Part shown: piece after piece, positions 21,301 through 24,900 of the stretch
How the letters are laid out: each line of letters begins with the position of its first letter
Position numbering within the stretch: position 1 is the first letter of the stretch
Source of the DNA: a virus
Length of the DNA: 27,099 nt
Direction: 5' to 3' (one strand)
Virus record (IMG/VR): IMGVR_UViG_3300023176_004905
Location: 1 to 27,099 of that record
Notes under the pieces: model-generated
The model's input: only the letters and a program-made list of their open reading frames with translations
What the model was told of the DNA's origin: nothing
Databases searched by the model: none
Made by a program: the position numbers and the translations under genes

Positions 21301-21965
21301 TAGAAGTCGCCAAAGTCTCCAGCCATCTTATCTACTGTGTTGTCAAAATCTCCCTCACCAACAACCTGCTGAGAGATAGAATAGTCGGCAATGAGGTCTT
21401 CGTCAATCTCTCCATCGCTCTCGATAGACACTAAAGGAAATGGTATCTCTACTGATAATAATCTGGATAGCTCGCCCTCGCCCTCTAGCAAGATATTTCC
21501 ATTACCAAATGATTTCGCTATAGTTGCATTTGGAGGTGTGGGATGACCTATACCACTGGCAACTACACTGTCAATTTGGGCAGTAGTAAAATCAACATCG
21601 CCATCATAAAAGATTAATGCAGAGCCATCAGCGTATGTATTTATGACACTTACTGTCTCTGTAAATGGCACAGCACCAGCTAGACCAGAGATTGTTACTT
21701 CCCATCCAGCCTCTACAAATTCACAGCTTTCTGGATCAGAGCATCCACTGATGGTAAAGTACGGACCAGATCCATCCAATACTGTACTAAAATTTGCGGT
21801 AAGAGTTTCACCCGGAGAAGTAATTTTAGAATCGTTCTCAAGAGTGGCAGAAAGTGCCCCCTCATTTAAACCAAGAAATGCATCGACTTCTGCACCACCG
21901 GGGCAGGTAGCAGATGTCCCCTCGATGCACGAACATTCAAGATTTTTTAAGAATGGTTCCGACAT
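9303..21965 (-). CDS. Giant (4220-residue) mosaic virion protein, probable host-binding fibre/adhesin
   Basis: This is the largest gene in the window. No signal peptide or membrane segment is visible; the N-terminus has three early cysteines (C11, C13, C21). Regions by eye, in residues: beta-rich N-terminal third; LamG/concanavalin-like fold 930-1150; NLxL beta repeats 1455-1705; Cys-rich patch 1853-1870; four FG-GAP blades 1890-2530; Rossmann/GATase-like segments at about 2622-2693 and 3074-3140, with a fold-end-like segment at 3454-3510; Cys-rich stretch 2765-2872; three more FG-GAP blades 3705-4030 with a DxDxDG calcium-type loop near 3963; NLxL repeats 4120-4220 to the end. Ser-Gly dipeptides are unusually frequent. 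LamG and FG-GAP domains bind carbohydrate or protein ligands in other proteins, so a receptor-binding role is inferred. It starts 9 bases after the tape measure gene with AGGA 7 bases upstream of ATG. The start is well supported; the role is inference. Confidence 0.85.
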   Translation of the reverse strand: MSEPFLKNLECSCIEGTSATCPGGAEVDAFLGLNEGALSATLENDSKITSPGETLTANFSTVLDGSGPYFTISGCSDPESCEFVEAGWEVTISGLAGAVPFTETVSVINTYADGSALIFYDGDVDFTTAQIDSVVASGIGHPTPPNATIAKSFGNGNILLEGEGELSRLLSVEIPFPLVSIESDGEIDEDLIADYSISQQVVGEGDFDNTVDKMAGDFGDFYCQGKLYPSGDLSVADGFGSFIAPYNQSGNLWSYIDEGVYEGTAKDGGDSNNLSDDLNSYIEPNTIHTEGLFQYNCNLTSLNVRPDHSAFRIRVSAPLSNLESKTPPLYTLYNIRLSDPSGNLIVKYNDIQIKGDANDEYENFSTYSSLPELNAISDRYDWQRRGIPHMHEDVGYQLSFSVRAVSLDDPFTEGFDEGFEDNYITPETFYASGNNYLALDGQPLSTQEVRFINPTRGFRISAVEICNSGGFGPRPENYLPFQVAVRDKGRRLERCIKPNFMPLNTYDTTIYPAVNNNIWENDTLSATNEDVCGAQELIDILKVQNDDRYIKLRTAEGGDVADSGKLILKFKHGRSKVDEITPGDFDFAFDQGTKNIWFSPSGAFNVEKRTEEIQEDSPYFNVESLTLKVLAKKEVGTRDYVLDVVGYSDDKLLNVTSPSGGFIQDPSGVFLNDQFVPHIGQHPVLSGFYGDNSDWTMGGAGLSERDDYFEASGNDHYKLAQYPVVNTTDFQLYEVPLVILDDNVRYGVSRDYSLSSLLEHLYLDIYPLPSGASIAYIELCARYAPADGLNIYTQGGEKIGKAQAGRSEGALFPSGMESYDDILNAGSGYQPISAIAGLPHAYSSPDTIKTNYSRRWRGSEGTVRGPYDLDSFSFGFENPTIDYPFLSGYYKFDSFGPENRYVLSVDMGPSSPSGLGTLSGLCLTDPEIHHNIGWRFASGTLFNDQLPGYSGNYTTTDWTSLSNGSTTFVGNPLYGKIADAFDRVIRISGEAGGQNIDFGPVDVSGGFAIFTRFTPDANVSGVDYDLFDSGVIVSKWSTAEDMDFALGYEDGFLCGYAQDVNGNIITVKDTIKYSGYQFPLNTILTYNDNGNHRLRLYTDNEFGGSDFDVLRATSSPFHKNANDANIVLGYSAGSGVGMNMLVSEFGVSTYSSGVDTLYGFGTNIVASGADKTYKGVNADVFLENSRAKFFDPDESHTNDRYKLWDRVNEDTYNDWAIGDFKWCQFGFGFDQWQKRPNAEHIIFELNHHGSGYSQNNDLPLLSNVDSGVAYHTQMENDFLRFHLSDVQDSFYAVNRRITKNLPVGYKFSERALVVETVIEHKTGAGIEWEACTDIMPSGPQMIVSLYTKKQEPYWTPDEPNWGLVNRKTHYIKPSSCLIKLESVFDYDSICEETDAWTVFPEEPRLKDFSERYFKDDVNQMFVQYDLVYPSGPAFDSRLEMHSSHVRMQDVNICKTANSGTFNLYSSGAYPASNTLNMNIGGFPREVNDSLDLTIQVPFDYDVISEGLPSGFHLNVSGAFQRSEALNLFIPPQSGDISFNLYVSGQIPDIASGSMPLALPVVLGSLDNSLDGNSDTSDPNSPNYGSGNIFGLPLTVYNVDFGESPEGPFLNLNMSASLGDRTSIYRSIPMYLYNRSIGNTQETAASGFINLSMFGRNQIPGSRTTSTMPLYINAPNIIDTDMNLYLHNPLVESLLTSTVNLVTASYNVGSKGAGSAFGLWHNNNYGTGIELEDNSYASLSADNEIRGVDLIGYGSCTGDSPSKAVDAALETDCTVWREETCNEGGIFRAKATYTNSGAINFEGGLGYSGNYYGIRKYTQLLPSTPYFATMSIVTGSTDAIPVPRTFEEWEYGMCGPAWYADGSGCCTEDCNGNIVFSGVKLIGDDAGGVPPSANLYSDSDLIVASGRSIGDKFGQNVAVSEDIMAVAAPNITIPDYGVYPSGGGFGNIEVSGAGAVFLYRRGQDEAGKKADWVLEEQLMLPSGFRKDYIQRTTDNLLSFGDFSISGNKWQIGQEGRQFGESLSLSASGDREVIAVGAPRAKWSRQFDDLVTSGVPTAGMIFADLFAYNKPKLQKVAASAGKFNILWKYFSAPWNAGPDEWYAEIKPNLLVFQLTYSNRDYPNISTDESDWFTHRYIPRLDDLDLLTEVGSGVLGGSGTLADFVASGQPVVFNQMFDTVLDGFFTAFPSGNPNAAAYSGIPAIIGMFKEQTGSTAGALQYADENGTVYNIYDKFQDFYEKHSFASGVTDFVQGIQQSGHLHTVIGKSEDWADTSVELMQDTFDSGRLSTTFTNTTLNRNFITSGVGQIWGNTHGSVVTEFQVPPASGGRVYLFEKERDNFNCVQVIVSPNDESELFDDPESIFGAGYAKTYNDRFGHSVALSKNSEVLAIGSPWNNNPCKIYERSESEIQKVYDNIRRWLVFKGSPFNYAVEYYDSIERASGAAIAKTATYDYIKSPDRFEYRNDVTFWGSSLPEPYQLTFEYGHNDVRYIGTRKFLIDEFAGTSRMGWSCSVDEDGEIVAFGAPTDSFNEFEDINVWGDNVKSWASYHNAGAVRMFHNRKYFPHNEVVEFGRFGNLDRSTHDEERDAGYYDESNWPLIFGSGSTGFSDYQGKDWRRMDFSEIEIPQEAGLAFIITPEVDAASDEIIDNIKDWLELGDRNLVLVGNDPVWEDNGLYKESNDIINKILEKLGSRMRIQAAKDQSYSIQGCVSQQDLNDDKYNATASFLPAYSTARTIEYDGKYYVKGVGDIRIDLSRDGLEDYFATIGCPDGASCNGSPQIINTKCEFPLDGNRGDLRAEWNDSCVLTTPKTCKVVRYQRNWPFLFNNFTPICDDTPQPLFFKQDQSPTPVLTTAEHLPDIYWFEPATSGLQCDYEQRYKYKVTRKNETDISLAEVNEDEIAFSIQEDTDSSISGLFNEFTFGGDMFDPDTLNGRDGILQATGTSSTSERTVRETVYPDHIFALVESGKKSDGTLNNSRVYILAGQWPEDDASRGITHPTNNDDKNTEFYLNMIRKNCDEVAKGIQINGFTGRSSLNSAYNYDGSSTDHSLGNKINVELLLAGGYFKENQPMSALNDQIDFAWLAFPSGKPSSSDFASLNSWLDTGEKKLIITYNADNEEDAQETADRIDYLCSGLGVTSRPMFLPKQGEYHRESVVETYGRETSSQIVNYATDSVSGCDDGYAWTFPNYQFATSLSGIEFSEKTGGEGSDLGLADKKSIVPLSGGADFERIISFNNPVIQTYKEYTSRNNWTIDGNASVKFPIEPGSGYRVWVNWVSETKFEEFGICLDTPTEIQREGNFGTASTSFDSCGTITELNKTTTFTPSQFVFDFRTDEVQNITELELQFNTNRWSSFIDAKLLSGIPLPPSTPRILSVSGAPLEVITTISTTTSSGLVPDGPPIPVNCMYIVNPAQSGYIPGESRPVKHKSQLYCGDIPFDDPDCLEASVDWAQEEIEDGPVIVAEEFENFTSFRNGSRRSKIILISDSTLLQGQCPHYRAAATQGNQSFVRNLYPPSPEESRDGSVGFGGGAGSPQGQAGGFDLGIPRNTVAGKNWEFTQKIRAPERGSTAKYVAVSGSSIGAGTLCPSRLWGGNGVVGSLGLYSDNEDSYDPTTLTRPEEIKEPLKIQARKEEFFNNDALGTHGVYPRFSGDFLDIVNYQGGIYQDYDLLLDLNDDTDKDFIVDAGIGGGMTELMKIENTDYLDYDIFNSGCPGDLFGYSIEINDGKLIVGAPYNAFTAETAVSGISGVVQWHEIQNGEAGSGAKIGADGGAGAAFVYNNTDNGRNVIAEGLPWEFGAKIKPDNVNVGIYDFSPSPIEVLEAERGPHQIADPSFILEYGRRGDRFGFSVSMDCDMAAIGAPNHDFATLHHHIYSGAVAYNGSGLSTAFQRKSFNGEYDIPSHSFYDLADSGIRVDQFNNNSGLMILNGGAVYNYRNELVDFGARTQEWQFAEKLYAVGYQDRIQTDIDDDGLGGFILTASGSDNDNFGKSVAIYRSFRGDSDYTLVIGSPNHDWPTSGNHPTSGLANAGSAYTFDAMLREQIPAIPNSGGWIDAHVFGNKKPKESTDRLETRVYQNVSGDPIEYKISGIIFSNQNGDIFLEVSGFDPSRKGFVAHRPYVKEVDLKILFGTQEDGSMNLVASGRPVLESGNMNLSMLGASSANVYNTLGLNNFGVSGIASADGIDQSGLFLNISAPSGPLPSSLNLVMGSTATTDSLDLRIRGF
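9306..9620 (-). repeat. NLxL-type short beta repeats, C-terminal block of the giant protein
   Basis: Residues about 4117-4220 consist of six or seven units of the same kind as the central block: EVDLKILFG, SMNLVASG, NMNLSMLGAS, LFLNISAPSG, SLNLVMGST and SLDLRIRGF, the last ending the protein. The presence of this family both mid-protein and at the very end suggests a module used for self-association or capping. Confidence 0.65.
9310..9315 (-). promoter_or_regulatory. Ribosome binding site of the 597-residue gene inside the giant gene's last codons
   Basis: AAGAGG, 7 bases before ATG, lies in the Arg-Gly codons of the giant protein's C-terminus. The stop TAA and the ATG are directly adjacent, which favours coupled translation. 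Confidence 0.75.
9876..10853 (-). other. FG-GAP beta-propeller blades 5-7 of the giant protein
   Basis: Three blade motifs are visible at about residues 3705 (GDLFGYSIEINDGKLIVGAP), 3832 (GDRFGFSVSMDCDMAAIGAP) and 3976 (DNFGKSVAI... then LVIGSPNHDW). They alternate with closing strands GAAFVYNNT, GAVYNYRNE and GSAYTFDAM. A DIDDDG loop near residue 3963 fits the DxDxDG calcium-binding pattern common in these propellers. Confidence 0.75.
11436..11607 (-). other. Segment C of the giant protein, resembling the end of a GATase-like fold
   Basis: Residues about 3454-3510. GPVIVAEEFENF, SRRSKIILISDSTLLQG and GNQSFVRNLYP follow the order 'gPv.va.e......gr.vvi.Ds.ll.......N..f..nl' that closes DUF4350-type domains. 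It may complete segment B across a 310-residue insertion. Tentative. Confidence 0.35.
12546..12746 (-). other. Rossmann/GATase-like segment B of the giant protein
   Basis: Residues about 3074-3140. DFAWLAFPSGKPSSSDF, LNSWLDTGEKKLIITYNAD and a helix ending in LCSGLG align by eye with segment A over about 65 residues: strand, P, helix, WL..G...L(I/V).., then helix-LG. This suggests an internal duplication. A catalytic role is unlikely; a structural or sugar-binding role is possible. Confidence 0.4.
13887..14102 (-). other. Rossmann/GATase-like segment A of the giant protein
   Basis: Residues about 2622-2693. It shows a hydrophobic strand and turn (LAFIITPEVD), an Asp/Glu helix, WLELGDRNLVLVGNDP, then a helix ending LEKLG. 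This is the layout of the membrane-free class I glutamine-amidotransferase-like folds seen in DUF4350-type proteins, in which a 'W/Yl..G..lll' strand follows the first helix. No catalytic Cys is evident. The call is tentative. Confidence 0.4.
14376..16298 (-). other. FG-GAP beta-propeller blades 1-4 of the giant protein
   Basis: Four blade motifs are visible at about residues 1898 (GDKFGQNVAVSEDIMAVAAP), 2010 (FGESLSLSASGDREVIAVGAP), 2360 (DRFGHSVALSKNSEVLAIGSP) and 2498 (a diverged MGWSCSVDEDGEIVAFGAP). Closing strands such as GAVFLYRRG, GRVYLFEKE and GAVRMFHNR alternate with them, as in integrin-alpha-type propellers. A segment of about 300 residues without recognisable motifs separates blades 2 and 3. 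Confidence 0.75.
16851..17603 (-). repeat. NLxL-type short beta repeats, central block of the giant protein
   Basis: Residues about 1455-1705 contain roughly fourteen units of 12-25 residues, each with one short strand of the form (x)NLxL or (x)PLxL. Examples are SGTFNLYSSG, LNMNIGG, LDLTIQVP, ALNLFIPPQSG, SFNLYVSG, FLNLNMSAS, MPLYINAP and DMNLYLHNP. The strands are joined by Gly/Ser/Pro-rich turns of varying length. The regular strand-turn spacing suggests a beta solenoid or a stack of hairpins. DNA copies are diverged, so this is an old protein-level repeat. Confidence 0.65.
18516..19178 (-). other. LamG/concanavalin-like region of the giant protein
   Basis: Residues about 930-1150 read like a LamG or concanavalin-A-like beta sandwich. 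GFAIFTRFTPD matches the usual core strand, followed by VIVSKWSTAEDMDFALGYE (the common 'i.sKw....f.l.' strand), then HRLRLYTDN and NIVLGYSAGSG near the end. These folds usually bind glycans or protein ligands. The call is a pattern match by eye and the borders are approximate. Confidence 0.55.
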
Positions 21966-21972
21966 TTATTTA

Positions 21973-21976
21973 TCCT
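21973..21976 (-). promoter_or_regulatory. Ribosome binding site of the giant gene, overlapping the tape measure stop
   Basis: AGGA, 7 bases before ATG. Its first two bases are the last two of the tape measure TAG stop, so a ribosome ending the tape measure is placed to restart on the giant gene. Confidence 0.75.
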
Positions 21977-24900
21977 AAAGTACAGAGTCCTTCTTGACTA
22001 GATCACCAGAATTATTTGCTTTGTATTTTTGAATCTCATTTCCTACTTCGGTCAACAATCCATCCTTGATATCATCTTTCAAGGTTTCAAGGAATGATGC
22101 ACCATTGAAGTTAACATTAATATTTGTTGGATCTAAGGCCACATTAAATTTAGTGTTTACCAATTTCTCTACCGTTTCTGCAAATCCTGAGAAAATATTT
22201 GTTAAACCCGGAAGTGCGTTAGTAAACACATTAGCAATTCCATCTACAAAACCGCCATCGTTATAGTATCTAACACTACCACCGCCACTCAAAGCACCCG
22301 GAGCACTTGCTCCACCACCAGTATTCATTGCCCTTAAAATTTGTAAGTTATTACCTCTATTAACTGCCGCACGATTAACAACAAATTCTCCCGGCGTTAA
22401 CATGGCTGGAACCGTATCTGTTCCACGAGGAACGAACATTCCTCTACTTGCATAAACAACTCCACCTCTCGCTAACGCCTGTGCTGTCTGAGCACTTTGA
22501 ACTTCTCCCAACTTCCTGTCAAACGACAACTGAGCAGCATTAATTGTAGCGTCTTGGATTGCTATTTCAGCCTTGGCAAAAGCGGCTTCTTGTGATGCTA
22601 ACCCACCCAATGCTCCAGCTAGTTCTCTTCCTTCTGCTTTTAATGCTTCTTCTTCTGCTGTCGTACCAGATAATACACCAGTTCCCTGAATTCCGAACCT
22701 TTGTAAAGTTAAGTCTTCTGCACCACGGAGTTGCTGGTCAGATAACCCTTGTCCCTGAAGGGTTTTAAATCCAGCACCAAGGGCACTAGCACTAAACAGC
22801 CCAGCAAGCCCAGCACTACCAGATGCGAGTGCAGCACCAGCACCAGCAGCGGCCTGTTGATCCAAGAACCCTTCTACATCTCCACTGATTAATTTATCAA
22901 GGGCACTTTTCTCTGCGGCATTTTTCTGCTTAACAATATTAAGCTCTTCTTTGAGTAGGGAGATACGTTGTTTTGTAAACTGAATTAATGCCTTGTTTGC
23001 AGCTTGAGCTTCTGGTCTCTTGTCTGCGGCAAATCCACCAACACCTTGGAATGGACCGCCTTTTTGTAGACCTGCACCAGCAGCCAATGCACCGCTAATA
23101 ACTTGATCTGTTTGATCTGCGAATGTCTGACCAATTTGAGCAGCAACAGCATTGATATCGGCAGCATCTCCAGTTGTAAGCTGTGCCCCTAAACCACCTA
23201 GTCCACCAATATTATTAAACTGAGCAATTCTAGCTCCCAACTGTTGCTCGCCGGTTAGCTTGGAGCCACCAAATGACTCAAACACTTTAGCTGCTTCTAG
23301 CTGTGTTTCAATAGCTTGGTTTGCAGCAGCGGCAGCTTTTTGTTCTAACTGTTCGCGATCCGCATACAACTTTGTCATGGTCGCATTGTGCTGCGACTGA
23401 AGTTTTACTGCTTCTCGGAAACCTTTAGATAATTCTTGACCATCTGCTAGAATTTGCTGAGTGAGTGCATCTAAGTCGGCATCACTAGCATCGCCCTCAA
23501 TACCGGCAACATTTTTACGAATCACTGCTTCAAGTTTGGTTTTGGTTGCATCGTCTGCTTTATCTGGAATAGCATCAAGCAATGCCTGTTCAAGCTGCTT
23601 TTTTCCTTCATCACCTTTTGCAAGTTCTAGACCGCCTAATTGGGCAGCAGCATTTAGACCAAACTTGTTAGTTGCTCTTGCAACATCAGCCTGACCACTA
23701 ATAGAGGCGGCTAATGGAGATCCAGCAGGTAAAGAAGACAATAGTGCAGCTTTGGACTGATTGATTGCATCGGTAGCATCAACGCCCAGTTTTCCACTAG
23801 CATTGTCTAATTCTTCAGATAGTAGAGCCAAACTATTAGCACCAGTTTCTAACCCAGCAACTAGTTGGGCGGAAGCATTAGCAGCAGCACCAAAAGCTGA
23901 AACGATTTTGGTTGCATCAAGGTTTGCTTTGTTTAATTCTTGTTGAGCTTTTCTATTTGCTTCAATTGTGTCAACTTGTGCCAATAATTCTTTTCTTAGT
24001 GCTTCGTTACCACCAGTAAGGTTAATAGCTTGCTGTCTTAAGTCAGCGACACTTACGCCTAACCCATTAAGTCTCTGTATTTCGGCTCTGGTTGCTGAAT
24101 CTATTGCTTTATTTGCTTTGTCTCTGGCTGGTCCTGTAAGGTCTTGAGCTTCTGCCCTAGCTGTGGCAAATGCCTCATTAACACCAGACAGTGCCTGACC
24201 TACATTTTGACCGCCCTTAATTTCTTCTGCTGAAGACCCTTGTCTAGATTCAATAAATCCAAACGCACTTTGGAATTGAGCTTGTTCTTTTTTCTGTGCT
24301 CTTCTTTCTACAAACCCTTCTGGATCAGAAAATGCTTCGATAAACCCTTGAAGAGTGAATACTTCACCAATTGAACTAGCAACAGAGGCTTTACCAGCAG
24401 CTTCGACTGCACCGGCAATATTATCACTGGCTTTAGCTTGCTCTTCTGCACGCTTAAACCACTGCTGGAACCCATCGGCAATTTGAGAACCAACGGCAGC
24501 AATGGCAGCGACAGCAGCAACTCCACCGGTAATAACGCCACTAGCACGACCAATACCCCTCTTTAGGGCACCACCGGCTCTACCAATACCCCTCTTTAGG
24601 GCACCACCGGCTCTACTACCAAGGTTTCTGATTCTTTGAGCTAATCCACTTATAGCTTTAGCAGTGGCACCTACAGCTTTAGCAGAACCCTTCACGATTC
24701 TGGTAAAAGCGGTTTGCTTGTTTATAAATTTAACAACCCCAACGGCTCCTCGCCCAAAACCACCTGCTAATTTGTTGGCACCATCTTTAAGTTTTTTAGC
24801 TCTTTCACCAACACGACCAAGTGCTTCTCGTGCCGCTTTGAGATTCTTCTCGCCTCCAATAAGTTGGACACCAAATTTCTTAAGCCCCTCAGTTGCATTT

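Noticed and set aside
21966-21974. Possible promoter in the A/T-rich gap before the giant gene
   Set aside because: The gap is only 9 bases and is explained by ribosome binding site spacing; no -10/-35 arrangement can be supported.
24540-24620. Possible CRISPR-like or recombination repeat
   Set aside because: Only two directly abutting copies without spacers, in frame within the coding sequence; a simple tandem duplication explains it.
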